The notes: a model not told the origin generated them from the letters alone. DNA of 64,000 nucleotides from Meconema thalassinum (GCA_946902985.2 OX336395.1:16346708-16410707), one strand, 5' to 3'; counted from the first letter of the stretch, positions 32,385 through 44,159 are shown. A program made the numbers and translations.

Positions 32385-34308
32385 TCATCTGAGTTTAAGT
32401 TCTTCCTTCAGACCATTCATCAGTGTCACTGAAATTTCCAGAGAAATACTCCGCGACTGAATTATTACACTCTTTTCATTGATGCAGCCCAACACTTTGT
32501 ACCAAAATACTGTCATACAAAGGCCTTGAAAAGAAGAAAAGTATTTATTAAGATCCATAGCTTTATTGTATGCTTTTGGTTCTAAGTTTGACTTCAACTC
32601 GGTTAATGCTCGTTCTAAAGCCGTTAATAGTCCTAGGTAGTGCATTGCAACGGGAACAACGGCTTCGAATCTTTTGTACCACCTAGTTTGTGATTGTTTT
32701 TTTAGTGAAAGCGGCACTTCAAAAGTCAAAATATCCCATCTTGTTGGACTATGGGCCAAAAAAGAATACATTGTTTCCAAGTTTCCAAAGAAGGTCGTAG
32801 TTTCGGGGCATATTTATACTGTATTACTGTATTGAGGAGTGAGCTCCACATGGTGAATAAAATGCCACATCATTTTTCTCTAACAGTCTTGCTTTTACTC
32901 CTTTGACTTTTCCACACATGTCAGATCCACCATCATTCGCTTGAGCCCTGCAGTCCTCAAGAGGGATGTTATTTTCAGCTAAGACAGTTAAAATTTCATT
33001 AGTAATATCTTCTCCACTTTTTCCATTACAGTTGACAAATTCCACAAACCATTCTTTTATTTCATATTGCTTAGAGTTTTTCTTTTGAATGAGATATCTC
33101 AAAATAAATACATTTTGTTCTTGATGTGATACATCAGGAGTTGCATCAACAATCAGCCCATAATAAATAGTTTCTTGCCTTTCTTCAAGTATAAATTTTA
33201 AAACTTTTTCACCTCAAAGTGAAATGAACTCATTTTGACTCTTCCAAGATACGTAATGGGCTTGTCCTTTCATGTTATTTCCTTGCAATTGCAGAGTTTT
33301 GATCTTAGCCAAGTGCTCCCTTGTGATTTCATCATATTTTCCAATTAACTCCAAAGTCCCCAGAAAATTTCCATTATTTGCATCACCGATTGATACATTA
33401 ACTCCTTGAAAAGGCAACCCCCTTGATGCTAGAAAGAGTGTCACGTCTTAAATCCGTTATAAAATTGCTTTCCACTTTTCTGCTTCGTGCAAAATTTGTT
33501 TTTGAAGACCACTGTCAATACCTTTTGAATTAATTGATTGTTGGAGGGATTTCCATTGACAATAAGACTTACGATGGTTGTTGCTATTTTCATGTTCGGG
33601 AAGTTTGTTATGCAACATTTTCCATGGAAATTGAGCCGGTGAAAATCCCATGGTTGCAAATTTGCTTCTTTTTTAGCTATTTGAAAAAAGAGTACAGGCA
33701 ATGCAATGAAGTGTCTGTTTTGATGACCTCCAAATTAACAAGTCCCTGGGGTACTTTGCTCGATTGTTTATAGATTTAGTGTTGAGAAGATAGTTAGGAA
33801 ACAGTTTTCCTGTTTTGTCTTTAAGGAATGTCTTAGCCTGACTACGTAATTCTTCAAATTAATATATTGTTTTGAGAGACAATATTCTGGCGATTAATAT
33901 CACTAATTATTTCCGACCATGTGCCTGGGTCGGTAAAATCTAAAATTGGCTTATCATTGTTAGAACTCTCGTCATTTGAAATATCGTTTTCTTTATTACT
34001 ACCCGTATTGATTGAATCTACAACATGTTCTACCTGCTGCACCTCAGAGGAGATCTTGCCTGTATTGTCATCAGTTTCAAACATTAATTCACTGGACACA
34101 GACACACTATCATCAGTAGTTTTACTAGTAGATAAACTGTCACACCTAACACTTGCATCATCATCACAATGAGAACGGCTATCACTATCATCATTCTTTT
34201 TAAAAATGTTGTAATATTCTGCAAGCCCAAGGCCCCTTTTGCATCTTTAATGGCTTTTAACTTCCGTTTTTGCGCCCCGGATTTGTGCTTGAAATTACTT
34301 GTAGACAT
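32385..34308 (-). pseudogene. hAT transposase (ZMYM-like), decayed and 3'-truncated
   Basis: This is a second transposase of the TTF/DUF4371 group. Its likely start at 34306-34308 gives MSTSNFKHKSGAQKRKLKAI, a common N-terminus in this group. A frameshift follows into an acidic, serine-rich stretch ending at 33854. Then come 33701-33441 (frameshifted TTF/early region), 33444-33214 (FLASRGLPFQGVNVSIGDAN, NNGNFLGTLELIGKYDE), 33102-32824 (ENNIPLEDCRAQANDGGSDM, the catalytic-region Asp) and 32780-32385 (HSPTRWDILTFEVPLSLKKQ, SQTRWYKRFEAVVPV). The C-terminal dimerisation region is absent. At least four frame breaks make it inactive. Confidence 0.85.
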
Positions 34309-34394
34309 AATGATTAATGCTATAATAAAGCAACTATTACATACACAAACTGTCTTGCGGCGGAAACACACTACAAGCACCTGTTAGGGTGACG

Positions 34395-34402
34395 TGACGT
34401 CA
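34395..34402. promoter_or_regulatory. CRE-type TGACGTCA upstream of hAT transposase start
   Basis: A palindromic TGACGTCA lies about 90 bp upstream of the reverse-strand ATG at 34308, within a GC-rich stretch (34390-34480) unlike the surrounding AT-rich DNA. It is plausible as part of the transposon's promoter, but chance is possible. Confidence 0.35.
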
Positions 34403-34688
34403 GCGGGCCGCGGTGTGAGGGAGAGGGGTAGCAACGTCATTGACCTTGAGCCGAGTCGCAGAGGGCGGGCCCGGCGGGCAGTGTTCTGCTTCTGCACACG
34501 CACTGTGTCACGTGTTACTCACAGCTGTTGTACGCAACGCACTGCATATCCAATGAACCAATTTATTTTAATCTGATGTAATATTTCATTGATACATAAA
34601 TCTAGTCCTAGTGATTTAATTATTGTTTTCATTCTATGATTTATTAAAAATCTTCTACTTTTTATTTTCTCTCCCGTCCTTGCGGGCC

Positions 34689-34731
34689 CCGTTGCCGTAG
34701 CAACGGTAGCACCGGGCATGTGGGGGCCCTG
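34689..34731. mobile_element. right terminus of the hAT element, with hairpin
   Basis: Read inward on the reverse strand, the terminus begins CAGGGCCCCCACATGCCCGG, a CAGGG start typical of this hAT group. Just inside is a perfect 7-bp-stem hairpin CCGTTGC-CGTA-GCAACGG (34689-34706). No matching left terminus occurs near 32385, consistent with truncation on that side. Confidence 0.6.
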
Positions 34732-35097
34732 AAATACACTCTACCCATCAGTTGTTGGATATTGGTCGAAATTATCCAGTCTAGCTCACCTTCCTTTACG
34801 ACATGACTAACACATCTTAATATAAATGCACTCTGTGAGCGGTCCCTAGGGCATTAATGCCGTGCCCTGTGTCAAGGTGATGATAACTTAAAGTATACAT
34901 AAAAGCACGTACTACTGTATCCCTCGGGAGCTCGCCTATGCGATGTTAACACCGCACTTTCAACTACTAATGTTGCAACACTGTAATAAGACTACTCAAA
35001 CTTTCAGTTGTCTTTCGTATTCCTAGACAACTATCACCGCTACTAGAATGCGCTATTACCACCTGGGTTAATCGTGCAGCAGAAAATAAGGCAGCAT
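34732..35097. other. unassigned DNA
   Basis: Nothing recognised between the hAT terminus and the end of the gene on the reverse strand. Confidence 0.4.
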
Positions 35098-36548
35098 TCA
35101 TGCTCGCATTTTCTTAGATGTCGATGGCCCTTCATCTACAAAGCTCTCAAGCTCGGCTGGTATGTCGAGCCGCTGCTCATCGAGATCATCTGCAAAGGGA
35201 CTGTCCTCAACTATTTCTGCTTTTGCGGCGATCGGCATGGGGTACACACCCTTATCCTCGAATGGTGCTGAATTCGAGCAGGACTGGCCATGGCAGTTGA
35301 GGCAAATTGTTGAACATTATACCAACTTTCCGGCAGCTGCAACTCCCTGCACACCCCTTCTTACATTCGCAGGACACTGTGTTGAGGATTTCAGCTGGAG
35401 CTAGATCATTGGTGTTCATGGTGGGGAGCAGGCCATGGTCCGTCCTCTTCCAACCCCAGCTGAGAGGTTCCTTTGGTCTATCATACCAGCCTTGGATTTG
35501 GTGGTAGACACGCAGAATATGTTGGGTGGTGGCTGCGTTTGTTGATGGTAGAGAGGCCTGATTGAAAGTTGGCTTTCTGAGGGATTTTGAGAATATCTCG
35601 TGGCGGATTTTGTCCAAGGAGGTCTCATTGGCCATAGGTGAATAATGGGCCGCCAGGAATAGTTGACCTGCTGAAATGAGGTCTTCAGGATCAGCATCTG
35701 CATGGTGGAAAACCTTGACAGCCTCCTGTAAAGCCGTGTTGTTTTCAAGGAGTTTTACACACTTCAACTTCCCTTGACGATAGAATGCACACCCACTCAT
35801 AGCATGTAAGAACAGTAGGTTCTGTTTGACAGCAGACGAGAAGTTGAAGTACCTCGGAGAGTAAAACGAGTTCTGAGAGGTCCCCTTTGCAGGTTTCATG
35901 AGGTAAATGTTTGAATTTGGTGCATTGGCAGTTAATAGGATCGATAGATCGGTGTCCTCTCCGATTATTATGACCGTCGCAAAGTTCTCTGCCACTTGAA
36001 TGGCGGTATTAATGAGTGTGTCAGCATCCTTAAGAGCTTGCCTCACTTCAAACCCCGGCTGAACTAATTTCTCACGCAGCATGGAGATAAGCCGTTGTTG
36101 CTGTCTTTGGACAAAAATGGTTCTTTCGGCATGGTTGCAGTCAACGTTTCAGTGGACACTACGTTAGAAGAAGAGTGCTTGCTTTTACGGCGAAGACGCT
36201 CATCTGGTTTTGTGTTCTTTACTGATGGATCATCAGGGTAGTGGCAGGGCTGTAGTATTGCTTAACGATGTCAACATATTAGGAGAGAATTGTTGAAAAT
36301 TTTTCCTTGGATTCCCAAACCACTCGATGTAGAAGGAAGCCCCCAACAATTACAATGGCACTACCTGCAAGAGCTGGTGGATCAGTAACTGGTGAAAATA
36401 AATTGTAGAACACAGATTTCTTTGTTTTCCGCATTCCTGTTTCATCAAAGATAGAAAGGGGATAAGGAGCCAACTCAAACAAATAATAATGTTTGAACAG
36501 TTCCTCAGATTTTTTAAGAAGTGTTATGCGTCGGAAAAGTGTATACAC
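35098..36548 (-). pseudogene. decayed gene: PIN/XPG-like nuclease segment plus CXC-like Cys-rich C-terminus
   Basis: Five reverse-strand segments read as one protein. 36548-36282 has ELAPYPLSIFDETGMRKTKK and VGGFLLHRVVWESKEKFSTI, then a stop and continuation YVDIVKQYYSPAT. 36240-36120 is frameshifted (DERLRRKSKHSSSNVVSTET). 36120-35252 is open for over 276 codons. It holds EVRQALKDADTLINTAI and VIIIGEDTDLSILLTA, resembling the paired acidic motifs of XPG/PIN nucleases, then LRVYHQIQGWYDRP and SCECKKGCAGSCSCRKVGI. Near 35310 a frameshift leads to CSTICLNCHGQSCSNS and a natural stop at 35098-35100. Conserved-looking families of this layout are spread in animal genomes as uncharacterised proteins; I infer nuclease-like ancestry, not activity. 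Confidence 0.65.
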
Positions 36549-36724
36549 ACATACTGTACCAAGTTTTTTTTTTTTGGCGTTTGGTTGGTTAAATCGCGAG
36601 AAACGACTTTTTAAAAGTATAGATCTATGAACTTACTGAGTTTCATTGAAATCACTCCAGCCGTTTAAAAGTTATTAGTGGAGGGGGACACACACCATCA
36701 CACACAGACTGAAGGTGATCTCAT
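36549..36724. other. T-rich stretch and repeat-like DNA
   Basis: After a T run (about 36566-36577) comes 'GAAATCACTCCAGCCGTTTAAAAGTTATTAG' with CACACACA, resembling 5'-end sequences of Helitron-type repeats. It is not assigned further. Confidence 0.35.
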
Positions 36725-37078
36725 AAGCCTATTTTCTCCTAAATGCATGGTTATTGCTTTAACTCTTTGTCCTTTTCAAGGAGTATAATTGTATGTTGGT
36801 TGTAGTAGCTTGTAGAAATACATCGTGTTATACGGATAATAAAAATGAATATGAGGTGCCCTTTGCTAGTACTACTTCTGTACAAAATTTCACTCAATTT
36901 GGTTTCACCATGTTTAAATTGATATGATGAGTCGATTTGCACACATAGGGGGCCGCTATCTGCAAACTATTGGGCTGATGACCTTGTAGTTCAGTCAATA
37001 GATGCTTCCCACAAAAAGGTATGTTGTTGCAAAATTTGGTAGAGATCAAATAATTAGGTTAGTCATAATTTGACTTAA

Positions 37079-38878
37079 CCCTACACTGCATAGTGGGTCT
37101 CATATGACCCAATGCATGTTTTCGCCTATTGGAGCTATAAAAGACATATATCGTGAATGATTGGCACGTCTCTTACACTATAAATATTCCCCACCAGAGA
37201 TCATAAAATGATAGTATTGTGTATCTTAGTAGATACCTCTATGGAGTAGGCTATTTTGATTAGTGAACAATATTGTAAAACAAATTGAATTCACAGGAAT
37301 TAATTGTATGTTTTTTTTAAATATCAGGCAGATTAATGAAGCTTTTAGAGGTACTCTATACTGATATTTTGCTAAATTACCTAGTTTTCAAGTGCCATAT
37401 TTGATAATATAGGTGTGTTCCTCCTGGGACCCAGCATGCAGTGAGGTCAAAATGGCGCCGGAGAGTGAATGTACACATGTGCTTGCATATGGGCCTTTGT
37501 ATACGTGTGTTTCATGAAAATAAACTGGTGAAGCATTTATTAAAAATACAGTGTGCACAGAGTAAGTTAGTTACTGTAGTTTGAAGGGGCGGAACAGTGA
37601 GGTCATCTGCCCTACAAGGTATACTTTGCATCACAACTTAGGCGGACTTAGGTGCCAGCTCCAACATTGTCATGAGGCTATCAAGAATTATTTCAAATGT
37701 TTGCCATCAAGAACTGTACTTTGATAATTATTCCACATCTCAGCCTCTTTTAGTAGAGCTGGAGGAGAAGCAAATCCATTGTCTTGGTACATTTAGGAGA
37801 AACAGATTTCCTAATGTCAAGTTGTCCAAGGACAATGAAATAAAGAATCAGCCAAGAGGGAATAGTGAGAAATGTGTATGTGCCATAGATGATGTTGAAG
37901 TTTCAGCTGTTATGTGGAAGGACAACAAATATGTTTCCCTTGCTTCAACATTCGTTGGAGAGCAGCCAAAAACAACCGTGAAACGATTTGACAGAAAAGA
38001 AAGAAAAACCGTGGAAATTCCTTGTCCCAAGATAGTTTGAGTCTATAATCTTCACATGGGTGGTGTTGATTTACTGGGTAGTCTCATTGGTAGATACCAG
38101 AACAAAATGAGGAGTAAAAATGGTACTTCAGATAGTTCTACCATTTGTTAGATTTGACAGTAGTCAATTCGTGGCTCTTACTCAGACGATGTTGTGCTCA
38201 AAATGGTTTGCGGTGTATTATACCATTAGCTCGTTTTCGTGTTGAGCTTGGCGTATCATTGTGTAAATATGGTTCTGACATTACTCCTACACGAGGAAGA
38301 CCTCGCAGTAGCATTGAGGTGAAGATACAGGCAAAGAAGAGGAAAGGACCTGCTTCAACAGCACCTCCACAGGATGTCCGGCTGGATCAAGTCTCCCATT
38401 GGCCAGAGTTCACGAAAGACAGGCAGCAATGCAAATATTCTTAGTGCAGTGCTAAAACGTCCTCAAAGTGCATAAAATGTCGCGTATTCTTCTGTCTCCA
38501 TGGCAAGAAGAATTGTTTCACTATGTACCATAATAATTGACAAGTGAAAAAAAACACTGATGACCTTGCGGTTTTCATACTAGTTATCTTGTAAAATGTA
38601 TTGGGAATACTTTACTAGGCCTATTTGCAGGAAATATAAAGTAATATACAGTTTCAACACAAAGATGAATTATTTGAACTTGATTTTACTAGGGCTAGAG
38701 TTTGCTACCTTAAGCAGCACTGCATAGTGTCCCTTATGAGGGACAAACCAGTTTTTGGATTACACTGTACATGTGAGTTGCTTTAAATTTATTTGAATTT
38801 GATTTTTCAACTTAGTATTATATATTTTAACCCATAAAATTAATTCACGGAAAAAGAAAAAAATCATGCAATGTAGGG
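37079..38878 (+). mobile_element. piggyBac element, 1.8 kb, internally deleted
   Basis: TTAA duplications lie at 37075-37078 and 38879-38882. The termini begin CCCTACACTGCAT (left) and, as complement, CCCTACATTGCAT (right). The flanking Helentron-like unit is continuous once the element and one TTAA are set aside (…AATTTGAC-TTAA-GCTT…). It encodes the transposase remnant below. Confidence 0.92.
37640..38540 (+). pseudogene. piggyBac transposase, N-terminus missing
   Basis: This is the C-terminal half of a PGBD/piggyBac transposase (DDE_Tnp_1_7 type). ELYFDNYSTSQPLLVELEEK, IHCLGTFRRNRFPNVKLSKD and VSAVMWKDNKYVSLASTFVG appear first. Then come VKRFDRKERKTVEIPCPKIV and, after a TGA at 38038-38040, NLHMGGVDLLGSLIGRYQNK with the third catalytic Asp (MGGVDLL). 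A frameshift leads to DLTVVNSWLLLRRC. The C-terminal Cys-rich domain (KYS-stop-CSAKTSSKCIKCRVFFCLHG) ends at 38538-38540. The N-terminal half, including the first catalytic Asp, is deleted. Dead by deletion, stops and frameshift. Confidence 0.92.
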
Positions 38879-40183
38879 TTAAGCTTTTATCATTTGGGTG
38901 GGCACCCTTCCGTTTCCGGCAAGATGGCAGCAATATAAAACATGACCCTGAGGTGCCCTTCGCTAGTGCTACCTCCGTACCTAATTACGCTCAATTCGGT
39001 TTTACCGTGTTTGAATTGATATGGGGAATCGATTTGTACACATATATGGCCGCCATAAGAAAACTATTGGACTGACGACCTTGAAGCTTGGTCAAAGAAC
39101 GCTTTTCACATAAAGGTATGCTGTTGCAAAATTTGGTAGAGATCAGATGAATGGGTTGGACGAAATTTGATTTAAGCTTTAAATATTTGGGTGGCCGCCA
39201 TTACGTTTCCATCAAGAATGCGGCAATATAAAACATAACACTGAGGTCTCCTCTGCTAGTGCTACTTCTGTACCAAATTTCGTTCCATTTGGTTTCACCA
39301 TGTCTGAATTAATATGGGGAATATATTTGCACACTACATGGCCGCCATCCGCAAACTATTGAGCTGATAACCTTGTAATTTGGTCAAGGGGGTCTCCCTA
39401 CATAAAGGTGTGTTGTTGCAAAATTTGGCATAGATCGGATGATTAGGTTAGTCGTAATTTGATTTCAGCTTTGAACATTTGGGTGGCCGCCATTACGTTT
39501 CCGTCCAGATGGCGGAAATATAAAACATAACACTGAGGTGCCCTCTGCTTGTGCTACTTCTGTACCAAATTTCGTTCCATTTGGTTTCACCATGTCTGAA
39601 TTAATATGGGGAATATATTTGCACACTACATGGCCGCCATCCGCAAACTATTGAGCTGATAACCTTGTAATTTGGTCAAGGGGGTCTCGCCACATAAAGG
39701 TGTTTTGTTGCAAAATTTGGCATAGATCGGATGATTAGGTTAGTTGTAATTTGATTTAAGCTTTGAACATTTGGGTGGCCGCCATTACGTTACCGTCAAG
39801 ATGGTGGCGATATAAAACATAACGCTGAGGTGCCCTCTGCTAGTGCTACTTCGGTACCAAATTTCGTTCCATTTGGTTTCACCATGTCTGAATTAATATG
39901 GGGAATAGATTTGCACACTACATGGCCGCCATCCGCAAACTATTGAGCTGATAACCATGTAATTTGGTCAAGGGGGTCTCGCCACATAAAGGTGTTTTGT
40001 TGCAAAATTTGGCATAGATCGGATGATTAGGTTAGTTGTAATTTGATTTAAGCTTTGAACATTTGGGTGGCCACCATTACGTTTCCGTCAAGATGGCGGC
40101 GATATAAAACATGACACTGAGGTGCCCTTTGCTAGGGCAACCTCTGTACCAAATTTCATTCAATTCGGTTTCACCGTTTGATA

Positions 40184-40212
40184 GGAGAGGGAGAGAGAGA
40201 GACACTCTCTCT
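40184..40212. repeat. GA/TC-rich microsatellite
   Basis: A GAGAGG...GAGAGAGAGACACTCTCTCTCTC stretch occupies the position of the (TG)n tract in the copy at 46460-46512. It can form a hairpin. Confidence 0.8.
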
Positions 40213-40515
40213 CTTCGTTCTGTGTTGATCCCGTAATACTTTCATTTTTTGCAAAAATCGAAAGTAGGCTAATATAGGTGGGAGATAATTTGTAACACTT
40301 GTAATTTCACTAAGCTTGGCTTGGTAATTTTAGCATATTCACGTATTAATTGCTGTGCATTAAAAGGGATAAGAAGTCTCTCATCAAATCTTAACCCTTT
40401 TGGTGCCAAGCAATTAATTAATCCCCTTCTCAATACATTTTGCAACGCACATGGTACATGAAGAAGGTTAATATGTGCACCTTGAAAACTCCTTTGATCG
40501 CAAAATTGGTTTGGT

Positions 40516-41254
40516 CTACTCAGAAGTATGGGTTAATATGTGTCTCTTCAAATTACCTTTATGTTTAATTTTGGCTCCGCATGTGCTACACGAGTATAGC
40601 TTCTCAACAGTATGGGTTAACATATGTCTCTTCATAAGACCTCTATGTTTAAATTTGGCTTCGCATTTTCCACACGAGTATCGGTTCACACCAGTATGGG
40701 TTAGGATGTGTATCTTCAATTTACCTTCCCGACTAAATTTCGCTTCGAATATTCCACACGAGTACTGCTTCTCACCAGTATGGGTTAACGTGTGTCTCTT
40801 CAAATTACCTTTATGTTTAAATTTGGCTCCGCATGTGCTACACGAGTATAGCTTCTCAACAGTATGGGTTAACATGTGTCTCTTCACATCACCTTTAAGT
40901 TTAAATTTGCCTTTGCATTTTCCACACGAGTATAGCTTCTCAACAGTATGAGTTAACATGTGTGTATACAAAATCTCTTTCCGGGAAAATTTGGCTGCGC
41001 ACGTGCTACACGAGTGTCGCTTCTCAGCACTATGAGTTAAAATATGTCTCTTCAAACTACCCTTCCCACTAAATTTGGCTCCGCATGTGTTACACGAGTA
41101 TCGTTTCGCACCAGTATGGGTTAAAAGGTTAGTCTTCAAATTTTGTTGATTTGTAATATGCCTTTCATATTCAGTGCTGGTATTCTGTCCTCTAGTATTA
41201 CGTAAAGCGTATATCTTCCTTACAGCAGGATCCGTAGTATCAGGACATCCCAGC
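40516..41254 (-). CDS. C2H2 zinc-finger protein, probable terminal exon
   Basis: This is a DNA- or RNA-binding protein of the tandem C2H2 class, probably nuclear. An uninterrupted frame runs from a likely splice acceptor (TTTCAG before 41254, reverse strand) to a stop at 40516. A linker (GCPDTTDPAVRKIYALRNTR) leads to a degenerate finger and then seven 28-residue fingers with Y-S-C-x2-C...H-x3-H spacing and THTGEK/THTVEK linkers. The fifth finger has lost its second Cys (YSCGIFEAKF), so it probably cannot bind zinc in the usual way. No stop or frameshift breaks it, unlike everything around it. The earlier exons should lie beyond 41254; the upstream exon was not found. A short internal Met start at 41139 is an alternative. 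Confidence 0.75.
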
Positions 41255-43580
41255 CTGAAATCATTGGTAGTAATTCAATGCAGTGCGGTGATTATCTGTG
41301 AAAGGTTAATAAAACTTTCAAAACCCAGAGATCAAACTTATGAAAATAATGATAACTGGACCAACATTCATTAATATCACTACCAGGAATACTATCCTTA
41401 TCTAATACCTGGAACTGATCTCCTTTTTAATATTCAATGCTATGTTTTTTATACAGTCTGAACATTTTCAAATTACTTATAAACTATGCAAACAAAATGG
41501 TGTGACACGTTAAGAGTGTTTGGAGTCATAGCTTTCCTTGGTAAATATGAAATCCGTATCTATTTCAAAAGTACTGATTATACATGGAAATGGCAACTTA
41601 CTTCCAGACACATTCTGTGTGTCAAAAGTCAATTTGGTCCTTGATCAGTTAAATTAATTGAAATTATTGAATGGATACGGAAATTGTGTGCTAATTAATA
41701 CTACCAGTGAAAGTGTTCAACTTATTTCACACCACATTGGCCGCTTTAACAACATGGATGTACGGGGATATGACTATTTAATAGAATCTGGATACCTGAA
41801 ATCCATCTGACTGAGGAAGTGCATGCTCGTACAGATGACAAAATAAACCATACTATATTCCCTACAGAATAGCCATCCTGGCATTTGGATGAAGGAGGGA
41901 ATTTTGGATCTGCAAATCGCGTGATTTCGAAACCAGATGGGCTATTATGCTTCACTCTTGAATACATCGCGGATGAATGGTTATTTAGGGCTACAAATTA
42001 TGTGGAAGTGATTAGCTTTAGGTCCAAGAAAATATCAAATACTATATATAATGGTGGCTTGTTATAATATACAGAAAGGGGTAACTCTTTAAGATTAAAC
42101 ACTCCATATAGCGAACATTTATCCAACTCTTGGCTCACCACAATGTGACTCCCGTCTAACCACGTACTGTAGCTTGGAACATAAAATAAGGAATTCCCCC
42201 CCCCCAACGATTCAATATCTCGACCTGTATTTAGACGTCAACAAATTCACACTTTGTACACTGTTATTCTAAATTAATAATAGATATTACATTCTATGTT
42301 TCAAAATATCTGACATAAGTATCTCAGAGGTTTGTCAAACCTGGCAAAATATCCTAAAAGTGATGAAATTGAGGAAGAGTTTTCACTTCTTTCACAAATC
42401 GATGCATTTGCTTAAATAAATCCGTATACGCACGTGCAGAAGTGGCTGAGCTTTCGCACGGGCGGCGTATATGTTGAGGGACGTCACTCATTCTTGAGGT
42501 TACCATTCTATCTCCGCAGAACCTATACACCCTACATCCGAAGGAATTCGTTCAAAATAAACTAATCTTGGCTATCCCCTAGATTTCTTGTCCTCAACCC
42601 ATCCTTCCATAACAACTGTAAGGTTTCAATTCCAGTTGCCTTATGTGCCATACCAAGCTATCTCTTTTATTCATAACCACTCGTCAGACTCATTTACCCC
42701 CTCCCACTCGGCCTAATACCCTTCATTAAGTACTATATTTAATCTTTTAATCATCACTATTTTCCTGCAACACCACAATCAAATATTTCTATTTTTTAAA
42801 TATTCTGCAGCATAAACAATTCAAGTTTCGCATCCATATAGCGCCAAGCTCCTCGCAATGGCATGAAAAATGACTTTTTAATACCTAGATCTATATTTCA
42901 TTTAAACAGATGTCAACCCAATCTTTATATCTTATTTGCTTTGTCCATTCTGTGCCCAAGTTGGAGTCACCAACGTCTCTTAGTGTTTCAACAGCCAATC
43001 GATTTCAATATTTTTATTTTAAATCTTCCTGCTGCATTCCGTATATTCTGTTTCAAACACAATGATTTTATTGTGAAATCTTTCTTTAACACCTAGTACA
43101 CACCGATTAGAAACATGATCAAATCCTCTGGTGATGAGGCAAAGTTGACATTGTCGTTAGTAAGTCACCGAGTCAAAATTACTTTATCTTCGTCCTCAAT
43201 TCTACTTTAAATTCATTTGGCATTTCCTTCGTTACTTGCCATATCTAATGATTCAAAAGTATGAATGATAAAATGCAGTCTTACCTTATATCATTCTAAA
43301 TACCAGTCTCTCACTCATGTCTATCGTATCTAATACACTCCAGCTGGTTGTAGGCACATTCAGAATCCTGAATTGATTCCGAAACTTTTCAAACTGTCAA
43401 ACAATATCTCCAATCAACATTATACAAAGCTCTATTTATACTAAATATGCGACGAACGTTTTGCTCTCGATCATTTTTCCACCAAGAACAGTCTAATACT
43501 TATTACAACTACCCTTGTTCCTCAGATTCTTGTTCACTGAACTTGTCTTTACCTAACGCGGCTGTCATCCCATCCATTTG
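41255..43580. other. possible intron or intergenic DNA, nothing recognised
   Basis: If the zinc-finger exon is real, this holds upstream intron sequence of its gene. I see a homopolymer C run near 42196 but no exon, tandem repeat or clear transposon. 42860-43560 has a texture like old antisense LINE sequence, without a motif to prove it. Confidence 0.35.
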
Positions 43581-43583
43581 TTT

Positions 43584-44152
43584 CATCATCATCATCATCA
43601 TCAGCTTCTAAAGGCTAAAAGCCTTGACGTTGCAGCCATTTCTTACGGTCTTCAGCAGTCCTCTTCATATTGGCATACGAGTCACATTCCATCTCCTTGA
43701 CATTGTTCTTGAGATACGATTGTCTTGGTCGTCCCCTTGGTTTTTTCCCCAGTTCATCCTTAAAAAATTACCTGGGCGAGAGTGTCATGTCTGAGTATGT
43801 ATCCCATGGATTTTGCTTTCCTTTTCTTGATGGTGTTCAACAGGCATCGATTCTCCTGAATTTGGTTCAGAACAAGCTCATTTGTCTTTCTTTCCATCCA
43901 GCTTGTTCGGGTCATTCGTCTCCAAAACCACATTTCAGCTGCCTCAAGTTTTGATTCCTCTCTTTTCCCAAGTGTCCATGTTTCACAACCATAGGTCAAC
44001 ACACTCCAAACAAAGGTCTTGAGAAATGACTTCCTTATCTTCAAGTAGAGGTGGCCATTGAGCAGCAAATTCATCTTATTTTGAAAGGCTTTCTTCGCCA
44101 ACGCTACAGACGCACAACAACAAACCTCCATCAATCGACTCATCTGACTCAA
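43584..44152 (-). pseudogene. LINE 3' fragment with (GAT)n tail
   Basis: The reverse strand has LKIRKSFLKTFVWSVLTYGC, ETWTLGKREESKLEAAEMWF and NRCLLNTIKKRKAKSMGYIL, the post-RT C-terminal region of an APE-type LINE. The 3' tail is a (GAT)n run (43584-43600 on the forward strand reads CATCATCAT). It lacks RT motifs. It is similar in type to the fragment at 26610-26960. Confidence 0.85.
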
Positions 44153-44159
44153 TTAAATC

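Larger units (their letters stand above)
36725..40275 (-). mobile_element. Helentron-like element of 293-bp units, split by piggyBac
   Basis: In reverse orientation, the 3' end (about 36730-36800: CCTATTTTCTCCTAAATGCATG, CTTTTCAAGGAGTATAATTG) matches 48410-48490. Units of 293 bp (landmarks near 38910, 39204, 39497, 39788 and 40081) fill 38885-40170. The 5' end (40190-40275) has a GA/TC run, GTGTTGATCC and TTCATTTTTTGCAAAAATCG, the complement of 46391-46440. A piggyBac element sits at 37079-38878. The subterminal TAGCCTACTTTC inverted repeat, internal tandem units and microsatellite match the layout of Helentron-derived (DINE/HINE) repeats. Confidence 0.75.

Noticed and set aside
35416..35748. 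110-codon reverse frame inside the PIN/CXC gene
   Set aside because: It lies within the 276-codon frame in another phase. The longer frame carries the conserved motifs.
40475..40951. 158-codon forward frame opposite the zinc fingers
   Set aside because: It repeats with the 84-bp finger period (WVNMCLFKLPLCLNLAPHV) and is the mirror of the C2H2 array.
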